Of a DNA stretch of 64,000 bases, positions 45,931 to 57,667 are shown one piece after another. Within the stretch, counting starts at the first letter, position 1; every line of letters starts with the position of its first letter. The position numbers were made by a program, and so were the translations under genes. This stretch comes from Monocercomonoides exilis (taxonomy: Eukaryota; Preaxostyla; Oxymonadida; Polymastigidae), in contig LSRY02000059.1 in the NCBI GenBank assembly GCA_001643675.2, positions 315,001-379,000 of the forward strand, read 5' to 3'. Under the pieces are notes generated by a model that was not told the DNA's origin, did not search any database, and was given only the letters and a program-made list of their open reading frames with translations.

Positions 45931-47683
45931 TTATTTATAATCGTCTTTGAAGCTCCCGCGAGGTTGCAAATTTGATGATTGGAGATCTGATAAAAGCTTC
46001 TGTAGGGCTTTCTGCCTTTGTATGTTTTTCCCATCATCAATTGTTGTGTTTGCTATTTCAAGCGATCCAGATTTGCACAATCCGAGATAATTCATAAGAT
46101 CTGAAATGCCAGCTGGGGTGAGAGACGTGGTTGATTTCAAAACAGCATCGAGGCAGAGGAGAAGAGAGCCCACTGGCGGTCCAAATGGCACAACCTTGAT
46201 TGGGCTGTCTGGATACTGATAGTTCATTAAGCAATACGAATAAGAATCAAAATGAGGTTGAATTTGTGAATGAAATGATGAATGAAATGAAATGTTTGGT
46301 GATAAAGAAGTAGATTCTGCTGGAATCGAGGAAGAAGATGATGAAAATGGTAAAGGTGATGGTGTTGAAGTTGGCAGAGGATGAATAAATGAGGAAGTGA
46401 ATGACTCGTCTGATGAATTGGTTGATGAAGTGAATTTAGAATCTTCGTTAAGCTCTGTTGCAAAACTTGAAGGAAAACCAGGCTGCAAATCTGTCATAGT
46501 CGATTCGCTATTTTCATCGTCAATTCTGTTTATTACAAAAAGAGCAGGAAACAAGTTCTGAAATGAAGAAGAAAGATGGCGATAAAATTCTGCAGTCTTT
46601 CTAGCAAGAGACGAACTACTAGCAGTTCCAATCGTTTGTAGTAAAGAAGAATCGCCACTCGCAGGAATTAGCGATGTCTCTGTTTTAACACGCTGCGTGA
46701 CCCCAAACCATTCGTCCTCTGCTGTTTGTCCGCTCTTCTTTTCGCCTTGCCAAGGGATATATCTCATCAGCATAATCGGAAATCGAATAAGAGGAGTTTT
46801 CATCTTCTTTGAAGACGGAGATGGATGGATTTCTCTCAAGCGCATATCCGAGTTGTGAATTTGTGAGTTTGTTATATTATTACTTGAAATAATTGTCGAA
46901 GAGTCGCTCATTACGAAGTATTTCGGATAACACTCTGATTCTTCAGAATATTCGTTATTTTCTGTTTCGCAAAAAAATCCATGTGCTAACTGATCACTTA
47001 TTTCAAATTTTGAAAGCTTTTCTCCAAGTGTTTGTATGTACCAAATAGCAACGCTGGTCAACAAATCCAGGCATTGTTCCTCTGCTTCTTCATTTACAGA
47101 AATTTTAATTTATTCTTTAAAATAAAATGAGCAAACTTAAAAATCCTTCATGTTCTGCTATTATAGCAACGACGCGACGCAAGAGATGATAAGCTTCCTT
47201 TTTTCCTCCTGGAAGAGGTGAAGGGGAAGGTGAAAGATTTAAAACATTTGAAGGATTTATTTTTGAGTCTGTTGCATTTGGAAGTTCTGATTCAGGAAGA
47301 TAGCGTTGTATTTTACGTAGGAGCTGAAGATTTTTAAAGATTGGAGAACAAGGATTTGCAAATGGAAGTGAACTATTCAAAAATCGTAAAATTTTTTGAT
47401 TTCAAAAAAAAAAATCAAACCCTTCGAATGAGTAATCCAATGTGTTATATGATACTGACGTTGTATCAAATTTTATTAATTCTTCTGATGAAGTCTCATC
47501 GATTGTGAGTTAAATAAAAAAAAGTATTTTTTTTAAAAAACTTTAATATATTAATTCAATGCAACTATAAACTTCATCAATTTCTTTTGTGTCAAGTATA
47601 TTTTCTGATTGACTCCACCAATAACAAAGCAGATCATCATCAATGACTTCCGATAAATAGTTAAAGTCTTGCGATAAAGACAT
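45931..47683 (-). CDS. Bromodomain-associated (BTP) histone-fold protein, SPT7/SUPT7L-like
   Basis: 525 aa in four exons: 47683-47573, 47494-47421, 47372-47137 and 47087-45931 (phases 0, 2, 1). Residues about 117-175 read HLLRRVVAIIAEHEGFLKAE then CLDLLTSVAIWYIQTLGEKL, which fits the BTP histone fold of SPT7, TAF3 and TAF8 (LLR..VA.I....GF......LD.LT......Y...LG). In those proteins the fold pairs with a partner in SAGA or TFIID. The rest is Ser-rich with a possible conserved patch near the C-terminus (GISDLMNYLGLCKSGSLEI). No bromodomain or PHD finger is present, which favours SUPT7L over TAF3. The exact orthologue is uncertain. It is convergent with the BET gene, 191 bp between stop codons, and starts about 110 bp downstream of the PRPP synthetase-like stop. 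Confidence 0.6.
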
Positions 47684-47791
47684 AATAAATTAAGGGGAAA
47701 TAAAAAAGTCATTTAAAGAACCAAAAAAAATGAATACTTTATTTTTTGCAAAATGAGACAGTAAAAACAGCAAAAACAATTAACAACAATA

Positions 47792-50068
47792 TTACGTTGA
47801 TTGATTTGTCGAAGAAGAAAATTGGGCAAAGCCAACCTGAATACCGTTTGACGAATCAGGTTGAGTGGCATGAGCAGGAGGAGGAGGAGGAGAAGGTGAG
47901 CAGCGGTGTCTGACTGCTGATGGAGAAGAAAGAGGAGGGTGCAAATGATACGAAGGAATGGCACCAGCAGATTCAACAGGATGAGGTGGGTTCATCTGGC
48001 TGTGGGCATCTGCTGCAGCTGAGGCAGAAGAAGCAGGATTAGCAGAGGAAGAAGATTGCTGGCTGTAGTAAGTGAGGAGCGGTTGGAAATGTGGGTGCAG
48101 AAACGTCGAAGGAGACGGCGGCTGGTCAGGGCCTGGAGAGATTCCGGTTTGTGTAGCTGATGCTCCTGCCGGCAAGGACAAAGAGGAAGATGTGGGAGAG
48201 TAGTAGCCAGAGGTAGGCGAGCCAGCCTGTGCGTGGGGGCTGAGGAGAGGGAGAGTGGCAGCAGAGGGAGAAGGAGACATGAGGCCGAAGGGATCAGAGC
48301 CAGGCACAACGAGGTTGGGCAGCAGGATGTCGGCAATGGCCTTGGCGAAGAGGTCAGAGCAGTCCACAATGCGAAACTCGCATTCCGTGGGGAGGGGAGT
48401 GGCTGAAGGAGAAGAAAGAGAAGGAGAAGCTTCGGAAGTTTGAGGGGATTCTGGCGATGCTGAAGACGTTGACGGTGATGCAGTGCTGTCAGTTGGAGCA
48501 GGTGCTTCGTTTGATGCTTTGGCTTCGCCTTCAGCTTCACCTTCAGCTTTGCCAGAGACGCTTTTGTTGGGACGAGTCATTGGACGAATAAACTGGGAAG
48601 ATCCAACTGGGGAAGAAGAAGACGAAGATGATGACGATGGTTGCAGTTCATTTGATGTTTTGAGGCAAGAATTTTGTGTGAATGGATGAGAGTTGGTAGC
48701 AATAATCCATTTGATGTTGCTCTGTATTTGCAATTTCATGTTTAAGCAAAAAAGAAGAAGGATATAAAAAATGATAAACGAATTCTTTTTTCAAACCTTT
48801 TTGAGCTTCTTCACAACATTGTCGTCATTCAGAGCCAAATGAGAGATGACAGCTGACACAGAAAGAGCACCACGTTCCATGTATGCATCAGCAGCATGCA
48901 TCAATGTGCCTCCAGATCGTGTCATATCATCGTAAATGATGACATGCTTCCCTTTCACATTTCCAATCACATCCATCACTTTTGTATCTGTGAATGATCT
49001 TGTCTTTCTGACAAATGCAATGTCGGTTTTGTATGCTTTGGCAAACGCTTCAACCCTATTTTCATTGAAATGATGAGATTAATACATGTTAACGAATTGT
49101 TTTAGTTGATAGTATCTCAAAACGCATACCATTTTGGTCTACCCAAATCAGCTGATGCAAACATAAAGGACCCTTCGGGAAATGGCAACTCTCCAATGGC
49201 TTTTTGGAGAGTCTCTTGCCCATAAAGTTCGGCTCTCAATATGTCCCCTTCAAAATAATGTAAAATACCTTTTCAAATTTTTTAAATAATTGAAGAAATT
49301 GTAATTTTCGTTGTTTTCTAAAAGTTAATAAAATACAAACCATTAACATGCAAATCAAGAAAAAGAAATGCATTTCCGTAGCCGAATGCAGGAAGTCTTG
49401 ACAGCAAGCGAATGTTGGCTAAAAAAGAAATGAACATCTATTTTGCTAGTCCAAAGCGAGACAAACCTTTGCATGTTACAACTTCTCCAAATTGTGTTGC
49501 TCTTTCCATTGTAGAATAGCCCTAAAAAAAAGTTGAATTAATATTGGATCATGAATTATTCTGCAAACCAAGAAAGGAATGACAAATATTCTGGATCGAG
49601 TGCCAAATGAAGACAATGAAGCAGCAACCTTTGTAAAAATGAACAATGAACAATGGAATGCAGAGATTTTCACGTGCAATTGTTAAAAACACACTCGAAA
49701 AAGCTCCATGAAGTCAGAATCAGAACACAGTGATGAAACATATATGCAATCCTTTCCAAATAAATTTGTTTGGTTTCCTGCCATAAAGCGAAGTTGTGAT
49801 TCCCCTTCTGCTGTAATCTTTCTTTGAATGGGTATTGGTGTTGCTAAAAAGTTTAATAAAGCTCTTTATCAGAATCGCAAAAATATCCCTCAAAAATACC
49901 ATTGATGTCGCGATTTTTAAGTTTTTCCAATAAAAGATCTGCAAAGTATTTAGAATTTTTGCTCCAAAAAAGAAGGACTTGCTGTGGCTCCTCCATTCGG
50001 CCGAATATTAATGTTTTTGATCTTTTTGACCCATCACACTTAAAAATGATAATTGTTTCAGTATTCAT
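47792..50068 (-). CDS. Ribose-phosphate pyrophosphokinase-like (PRPP synthetase), with insert and long C-terminal extension
   Basis: 605 aa in eight exons: 50068-49900, 49843-49695, 49628-49569, 49521-49467, 49418-49341, 49247-49130, 49055-48797 and 48721-47792; every phase agrees. The two phosphoribosyltransferase-like folds are visible. The PRPP loop reads VIIYDDMTRSGGTLMHA (about residues 256-272), close to the VIVDDLVQSGGTL of plant PRS3/PRS4-type enzymes. The N-terminal catalytic region is divergent from classical PRS. After ATNSHPF the conserved fold is broken by about 90 Ser/Pro/Glu-rich residues and resumes with FRIVDCSDLFAKAIADIL. A further 175 or so Ser/Pro/Ala-rich residues follow. 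It would make PRPP from ribose-5-phosphate and ATP, or act as a regulatory paralogue (PRPSAP-like). Confidence 0.8.
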
Positions 50069-50183
50069 CAAATATTACTTAAATTACTCTTGAAACAAAC
50101 AATAAAGTTTTTGTTAAAAATGAATTTTCATTATTTATTAAACGAATTATACAAATACAGCTTTGAAAGATAATTAGATTTTG

Positions 50184-53100
50184 TTATAAATCATCTTCAT
50201 CAATTTTTCCTTTCTTCTTCCTTATATTACCTCCAATTTCAACTTTATTTTCTTGTGAATTGTATGCCTCCATAATTTGTTCTGCGGTAGTTGCATCTTC
50301 TGGGGATTTATCAGGTCGCACTCTGAGAAAACGAGGGAAACGAAGAGCAAGTCCTCTTCCATCTTCAAACTATAAGTTTTATATTCAAAAAATAGTTGAT
50401 TCAACAAAAAAAAAAATCAAAAATTGTCAAAATAAATTGAATGTTAAACCATCTCGCTTGCTGCTGTATGAAGAGGAGATATCGAGAATTCTGATCCTTT
50501 CACTTCCCAAACAGTCCATGGCTCAAACCAAACATCAGGTTTAAGACGAGGATCAGTTGAATGTGAAACATTTTCTGGAGGATTTGTTTTAATATGATCA
50601 GCTGCCTCTTCTGGGAATGTTTTCAGAAATTCTTCATCAAATCCTGTTCCAATCTGTTTGAAATAATTATAAAAATTCAAAAATGAAAGATCATAAGAAA
50701 AGAATCAAAGAATGAAGAATGAAGAAGTCTCACAAGCCTTTGTAACAGTCTGAAATGTGTCCAACTCAGGATTGTAGCACGCGAGCAGAAAACTTCCAAA
50801 CCAGCTGTTTCTTTTCCCTGTTCCGTATTTTGCGCCAATCGGAACTAAATCAAAGGAATCGCCCAGAGCATTCAAATAATCCTTCTTCAGTTTCACCCAC
50901 GCATAGCTTCTCCCTGGCACATATCCTGCATTCAACGACTTCACCATGAGCCCCTCGCATTTTGCTTTCACTGATGCTTCCATCGTTTCCATCATAGCTT
51001 CTTCGTCTTCGGGATCAGAAAACGAAGCAAACTGGAACATTTTGGGGATTTCCACAAAATTTTCTCTCAAAACCTTCCTTCGCACGCTGAGTGGCTTGTT
51101 CATCATGGTTTCTCCGTTGTAATAAAGCAGGTCAAATGCCATCACACAAACCTGCACTTTGATTTCGTCGATTCGCACATCTTTCTTCGATCGTGTTGAA
51201 AGCGTCTGAAAAGGCTGAATGCAGTTTGTCTCTCGATCAAATGCCACCACTTCTGTATCCAAAATAAACCCTCCATTTTTAGCACCGCTTCCAGCATGCT
51301 TTTTGTGTGAAGCCTTTCTTTCATTAGCTTTTGTGTTGGAACTTGAAGCTGGTTCTTCATCCATCTCATCACTGTCTTCGTCTTTTTCTGTTTCTCCTTC
51401 ATGTTCGCTTTCTTCTTCGCTGTCTGGTTTTGGTTGGTATGCTGCTGCCACAATTTGCAGTGCATCAGGGAACTTTCCTGTGAGATTCTCGCAGTTGCGA
51501 GAAAAGACACTTGGTGAGTGGCCTTTCGCTGTTGACAAAGTGACAATTGGCAATCCCTGCAATGCAGGTTGCTGTGAAGATGGAGAGGCTGAAGGAGATT
51601 TCACACTTTGACCATCATCTTCGCGAGACTTTATTGCACCCTCAGGAAAATGGAACTGTGCTCTCTGACCATCGTACTTGTACTCACATGTATATTTCTC
51701 TCCAAATGCAGAAACTTTCTGTATTGCTTCTTTTGCACTCGTCATTGGCTTTGCCAGCATCGCCATGATGGGCACACCTGGTGTTATGGTGCATGAATCC
51801 TCCAAACCCCGAACACCACCACTGCTATTTACTATCGCAGCTGATATCTTGTCAAACGAATTTGTCAATGCCCAGGCACTCTCTACAATGGCACGTGCTT
51901 CACAAAGTTCTCCCACAAACAGAGAATAATCTTGTGGAGCACTCGATGGCTTTGTGATTGCAGCTGCATGTGCTAAAGCACCAAGAATAGTCTTCATTCC
52001 CAAATGGGAACGAAGCTTTCCCTATGAAAATGGAGTGTTGAAAAAAATGAAAGTGCTTCAAAGTCAAACAAATTTTAAGAAATGTGCAATTGAAAACCTG
52101 TAAAGTCCTAACAAGAAACTTTATCTCGTTTTGCCTACAAGCAGCAAACATATTCATAATTCTACCTTTCTTTTCCTGCAAATATATAATTGTAATAAAT
52201 ATAAAGGCGTTAATTATATAACTCATTTTCATTCAGAAAATGAGCGCAAACATCTCTTTTTCCGGATAAAGCAATCTCTCTGAACATTTTAAAAATATGT
52301 GAACAGGTTAAAGGAGCTGGTTGGATAAGCAATCTTTGTGTGGATTTCAAATCTTGAGCAAGATCTCCCAAGTCAGTTTTATCTTTTAAATGTTTTTTTA
52401 TTGTTTCAACTTTTGTTCCAGAAGTCTAAAAATGTGAAATTTTTGAGCATAAAACAATGAGCACTCAAAGAAATATCTACTTAAAAATGTTTGCATACAT
52501 CGGCAAGGCATTGTATTAGAAGAGCGTCTCCAACACCCAGCTCTAATTCTTCGTATGGTGGACCAATCTTTCAAAATATTATTTCATAATTTATGTGGAA
52601 TCATAATAAATTATACCATGTCTGAGCATAAATACAAAACAGTTACGAAATCTTTTGGTGTTTGCAAAAGAACTGCTCGAAACAAATTGCATAACATTTC
52701 TAGATGATCCAATCTATTCAAAATTTTTTATTATTAAAAACAATTACAAAAAACTTTTTTTGAAAATGATTATGTGTACCGTTTTGTTGTTGATTCCATT
52801 GTTGTGAATGTTTTTGCAACTTCAAGATATGGAACAGGAGCTCCAGCCTTCCAATGATGTTCAATAGTTGGATCTTTCACATATCCTCTTTTGTAGATTG
52901 TTATCAAATAGATAAAATATTTATTATTTTTATATAAATTTGGAAAAAAAAGTATACATCGATTCTGGTGTTCCATTACAATATCCTCGAGCTTTTGACC
53001 CAGCTTTAGCGCCTGATCCGATGACAGGTCGATGAGTTGTTTTTGAAGTGTCATATAATTTTAGATGAACTAATTCCTTTGAAATCTGTTTTAAAGGTTT

Positions 53101-53367
53101 TGCTTCTTCCAAAGAAGAATCATCACTTTCATTTAAATCATCTGCGTCTTCAGATAATTCTGCTTCAAGATCGTAATCACTAATTGGAGCTTCTTGTTCT
53201 GATGGAGTTAATACTTCTTCTGTTTTCGATAGCTCCTTCGGTTTCACAATTTCTTTTTTCTAAGGTATTATAAATTTTAAATTTAAGTAAATTAAAATGA
53301 ATTAATTTGACAAATATTGAGTTACCTTCCCAAAAAAAGACAATAAATTTGGTTGAGTTGTTGACAT
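50184..53367 (-). CDS. LIG1: ATP-dependent DNA ligase I with N-terminal PIP box
   Basis: 847 aa in ten exons: 53367-53326, 53259-52958, 52887-52780, 52713-52617, 52567-52499, 52425-52252, 52175-52098, 52021-50738, 50653-50450 and 50369-50184. All phases fit. Residues 5-12 (QPNLLSFF) are a canonical PCNA-binding PIP box. The DNA-binding domain follows ([10 protein letters not shown] ... [10 protein letters not shown] ... STQRLL). The adenylated Lys is in [10 protein letters not shown] (about 405), then [31 protein letters not shown], and the OB-fold motif [10 protein letters not shown]-like [18 protein letters not shown], and [17 protein letters not shown]. Role: Okazaki fragment joining and repair. 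A low-complexity insert, including an acidic stretch, sits in the adenylation domain at about residues 425-535. Intron 8 uses a GC donor (AAG|GCTTGT). It starts about 200 bp from a MITE. Confidence 0.95.
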
Positions 53368-54047
53368 TTTTTAATATGGGTGGCATGGTTATTGTTTTAA
53401 ATTCATTGATTGGACATTTTGAATGTTCAAATTTATCTGAAGTTCAATTAAATGAAACAGACAATATTCTATTTGAATTATTTTTGTTAATAATTGCAGT
53501 TGTTTAAAAAAATAATTATTTTTGCCTCAAAAAATAAGTCATAATAAAAATGAGAACAATTAAATCATATGGGGGAAAATACGGGTTTTCAAGCTTTTTA
53601 TGCACAAAGCAAGAAAAAATTGTTTTTCTTATAACAGTACTAAACTTTCTCAGATTTTAAAATAAATTTGATTTTCATATCCGTTAACATGTATCGTTGA
53701 AATCAAAACATAAAGTTTTCCAATATTTCACGAATGTCAAAAAATGCACCAATTTTTATTGCATTTTTTGATCTCAAAAAGTCAATGAAAAGTGCATAAT
53801 TTTTAAACGAAAATGCCTGAAGTGAAATATCTTTCCCCATATAATAGACATATTTTAAATATATTTTTTCAATTAGAAAAAGTGGAACAAAATTGAAATA
53901 AGTTTGATATAAATGCGATAAAATAAATTCTTTTTCAAAATGACTCAATCAATTTTAAAAACTTTAAATACTGGTTTATCGATCATAAAGTTGATTGAAG
54001 AAAAATTGGTGTAAGATCAATTGAAATTTTGCAAATAAATATTTGTC
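53368..54047. other. Intergenic region containing a MITE, between divergent ligase I and transposase genes
   Basis: About 680 bp. The central part is the 268-bp family C element at 53571-53838. The remainder is AT-rich with nothing further recognisable. Confidence 0.6.
53571..53838. mobile_element. 268-bp MITE, family C, copy 2
   Basis: Begins GGGGGAAAATA and ends TATCTTTCCCC, an imperfect terminal inverted repeat, with ATAT flanking both ends as a likely 4-bp target duplication. It aligns end to end with 4396-4663, sharing for example TTCAAGCTTTTT, TGCACAAAG and a GCATAATT block. No coding capacity. It lies in the upstream region of ligase I. Confidence 0.85.
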
Positions 54048-55076
54048 ATGGAACGATTGAATTTTTTGGAGGTTCTTGAGCGTGCAGAAAAAAGAATAAC
54101 GCTTCCAACGCACACGCCAATAACTCCGGAAGAGAAAAATAATTCCTTAATAAAAAAAGCTTGTCAAAAAAGCGAAGATCCCATTCACGGATTTTTCCGC
54201 TTGACAGGTTTCACAAGAACAGAATTTGATATGTTGCTTCTTCTTCTTGATTACGAATTACCTCAACATCGTGGAAAGCAAAAGGCAATTCAAAATATTG
54301 ACGAACAACTTTTTGTTTTACTCAATTTCCTTCATTTGGGCTCAACATCAATGACAGAACTTTTGACTTATCCATTTTACAAATCACATAGCTCAGTTAC
54401 GCAGTTATTTCACAGCATCGTTGGAAACATAAAAGATACACTTGTTAATTTACTTTTGATTTTTCGTAAAGATAGAATCAAAGAGTTGCAAGAGGTTGGT
54501 CTAATTATGGATTGTGCAATTGTGCCTATTAACAGGCCAAGTGGAAAATTGGCAGATGGAATGAAATTTTTTAGTGGAAAACATCATTCTTACTGTGTTA
54601 AAGTTGAAATTGGGGTCAACCCAAAGAACGGATTAGCTAGCACAATCAGCGATTTTTACCCAGGAAGCGTTCATGACTATGAAATATTCAAAAATCACTA
54701 TCCAACCTTCTCTCAACATCTCAAAGGTTCCAAAATCATTGCAGACTCGGCCTATATGGGAGCAAAAGCAGAATTGGGAGCTATTATTACAAAACCCCAA
54801 GGAACACCATATCTATCGAAGCACAGGGTTATTGTGGAAAGGTTTTTTGGACGATTAAAGACTTTATTTACTGTGTTCAGAAGAAATTGGCCTATGGATA
54901 TTAAAACAGTTGAAGATTTTTTTATTGTTTCAGTTTGTTTAACCAATTTTCTCATTTTACACAATCCTTTAACGAAATCAGATTGCGATGCAAACGAGTT
55001 GATTATTTACGAACTTCACACTCAATTTTATCAAAAAAAAAGAAAGCGAAAAAGAAAGCGAACGAGCAGTATATAG
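54048..55076 (+). mobile_element. IS5/Harbinger-type DDE transposase or HARBI1-like nuclease (DDE_Tnp_4)
   Basis: 342 aa to the first stop. The core has all three catalytic acids of the DDE_Tnp_4 family: Asp155 in MDCAIVP, Asp233 in IADSAYMG and Glu264 in VERFFGRLK, plus the conserved PGSVHDYEIF. An N-terminal region with SVTQLFHSIVGNI is like the helix-turn-helix of this group. The domain is intact, so the protein may be active or domesticated. No terminal inverted repeats were recognised around it. The frame ends in a run of KR pairs just past nine A (55033-55041). One base back, the open frame continues for another 37 codons into a typical GTTTG intron and a long acidic tail to 55828 (see the next entry). 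No Myb-like partner gene is visible nearby. Confidence 0.85.
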
Positions 55077-55828
55077 AAAGACAAAGAAAAAAACTTAATC
55101 TTGCAAATGAGAATTCAACTTTTGAATATTCAAAGTCAATCCAAAGAATTGGTTTGTTTTTGTTTTTACGCCCATATTGTTCTTTTGAGCATGAAAAGAA
55201 CATTTTTTCACTTTCATATTTCCATTATTTATCATTTTAAGAAGAATCAACAGAATCAGATGACCCATACTGCGAACGATTTTCCAAGCGTCCAGATCAA
55301 GAGAAAAAACAAAAACATTCATTATTGGAATTAGAAGAAAGAGAAGAAATAGAAATAGATGATGATTCAACTTTTGAAGAAAAAGAAAAAGAAAAAGAAA
55401 AAGAAAAAGAAAAAGAAAAAGAAAAAGAAAAAAGAAAAACTGTCAATTTCAATATTTCTGAAAGAAATGAAGATAAGTTGAAGGAAATAGAAAGAATAAA
55501 CGATGATACAAGAAGTTGCCCTTTTTCTTGGTTTCTTCCAGATCAATGGGAATCAGCTCGTTTGCGGAAGACGACTTCATCTAATCAGTTTTTATTGAAT
55601 TCTTCTTTGCCCCTAATAAATACACAATATTCTTCTCAGGCTTCACTGAATGAAACGGCAATTACTCCTCAACCACAGTCAAATACTCCAATTTCGTCTT
55701 TGCAATTGATTTCAACTCATCATTTATTTTCTCAACAATCAGATTCTTCTGCATCTTCAGATTCAAACTTATCTCGGGCGCGATCTTCTTCTTTCTCATC
55801 CAATGAAAATCATAGTCAAACAAAATAA
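55041..55828 (+). CDS. Probable C-terminal continuation of the transposase gene after a -1 frame change (or a separate small gene)
   Basis: Reading one base back from the nine-A run gives an open Lys-rich stretch to 55151, an intron 55152-55241 (donor GTTTGT, acceptor AAG, phase 1), then an exon 55242-55828 whose frame matches exactly. The encoded tail is acidic near EESTESDD, carries a (Lys-Glu) repeat from GAAAAA hexamers at 55378-55434, and ends Ser-rich. It has no methionine of its own in a convincing position near 55041; an ATG at 55325 is a weaker start that was translated from a non-ATG-like context. I favour one gene with a frameshift or a sequencing indel, but a separate gene is possible. 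Confidence 0.5.
55378..55434. repeat. GAAAAA hexanucleotide repeat encoding a Lys-Glu run
   Basis: About nine tandem GAAAAA units inside the transposase tail exon; in frame they read alternating Glu and Lys. Confidence 0.9.
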
Positions 55829-56648
55829 CAATTACTGTATTCAAATAACCACATGAAGGCCATTATCATCTTTATCATTTATTTAAATAAACATTCACCA
55901 AATTTCTCTCTCATTTCTCTCTTTTTTTTAAAAAAAGGAATAAGAATTTTTAGAATTATAAGATTTTTTCTTTTGTTTTATTTTTCAGAAAAAATTTTTT
56001 AAACTAAAACTTCATTTTCATTCTTTGTTATTTCATATCCAATAAAAATTGAAGTTGAAATGAAAATATTGCAAAATGTGAAAAAATTTAAGAAAATACA
56101 ATTAGAATCTCGTTAAAAGCTAAAATGGAACATCCAAAACATGTTACAATATTCAAAGCTTGTGTATATGAAAGAGAATACATCAATAATATAAAAAGTC
56201 ACATTTAAGAAAAATTGACAGAAAAAACTCAAAAATTATAAAAAATTGATCACACACATTTCTTTTTGATGATGAGCCATAATCTTTTGTTCAGTTTTCA
56301 TTCAAAGTGAGTGAAAAATGCACAAAAACAAAAACTTGCGATCATTTTGTGTTGATCATAAAATTGCCCTTTTAACCAAAAAAAAGTTTAAGGGAATTCG
56401 AATTAGATGAAGCAAATTTGGATAAGTTGAAGGAAATTGGAATTGAGTGAACATATTTGAATTTATTGATTCTAACTAAAATAGGTCTTTTTTTTAAAGA
56501 AATGATAATTCATATTTTGATTTTCATTTATTCTCATAAAAAAATTTTTTTGTTCAATCACATGATGTTGTTAAAATAATATTCCCTTTGCATTGATATT
56601 TATTCAGTTGTTTAGGAATAATTTGCCTGCAAAAAATATTTTGTATAT

Positions 56649-56905
56649 GGGTGTTTATTTTTGAAATCATATATTTTTTCGGTGTGTTGATTTTTTAAGA
56701 TTGTTGATTATTCGAAAGTAATTTTCATTTCAAAAGAAAAAAAGCATAATAATTGTTTTTCACGTAAATGTTTTCGTTAAATAAAAAATTAAAATGTTTT
56801 GAATAAGCCTTTTCTCTCTTCAGTGTTTTTTTATTGTTATTCAAGATATATTTTTGCACCGAAATTTTTGAATGAAAAAAGTTATGATTACAAAAATAAT
56901 CACCC
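56649..56905. mobile_element. 257-bp MITE, family B, copy 2
   Basis: Starts GGGTGTTTATTTTTGAAATC and ends with the near-exact inverted form (GATTACAAAAATAATCACCC). ATAT flanks both sides, a likely 4-bp target duplication. It matches the copy at 3650-3906 in inverse orientation over most of its length and has the same length. Best-preserved member in the window. Confidence 0.85.
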
Positions 56906-57667
56906 ATATTTTAATTTTTCAATAAAAAATTAAACTTTCAATCTTGAAATTTTTTCACTTTGAAAAAACGAAAAGTTGTCATTCGAATTTCAAACGTTAT
57001 TAATTAAATCTCAAATTTTCTTATTTTGAACTATTCTTGGAGTTTAAAAAAATACCAAAAGAAAAACCAAAATTTTGGCAAAAATAATAAACTGGGCAGC
57101 TATGATAATAGTGATAATTTTTTCCATTATGATGATGTCTATCTTTACGAATGCACGAGTGTTTAAAAAATTTTTTTCTTAGAATTATGTTTGAATTTTG
57201 TTTTTGATCTTAATGAATAAGAATTTTGAATTCAGAGATGTTAATGAAAGAATTTGAAAAAATAATGAGAAAATTAATCGACAAAATCAAAGTTAAATTA
57301 TGAAATAATTTCTTTCTTTGACCCAAAAAACATTCTATATTTTGCTATGTTTTATTTGACAAAAAATGAATTCGTTTAAATTTTCATGAGTGAAATTATG
57401 ATGGTATTAAAAATTAATGTGTTTAATTAAATAAAATAGATCCTTTCGTTTAAATTTCCAGTGATCATAAAAATGCATTTTATCTTCAAATTAACCTCAC
57501 AACTCATAAAATTTCACCATCATGTCAATAATAACATTATTAGGCATATCTTTCCGTAATAGTAATATTTGGTGAGTTGGAATGATAATTTCAAAAAAAA
57601 TTGAAAATTTTATTCTCACATTAAAATTAAACAAAATGAACTTTTCAAAAAAATAAAGACACATAAA

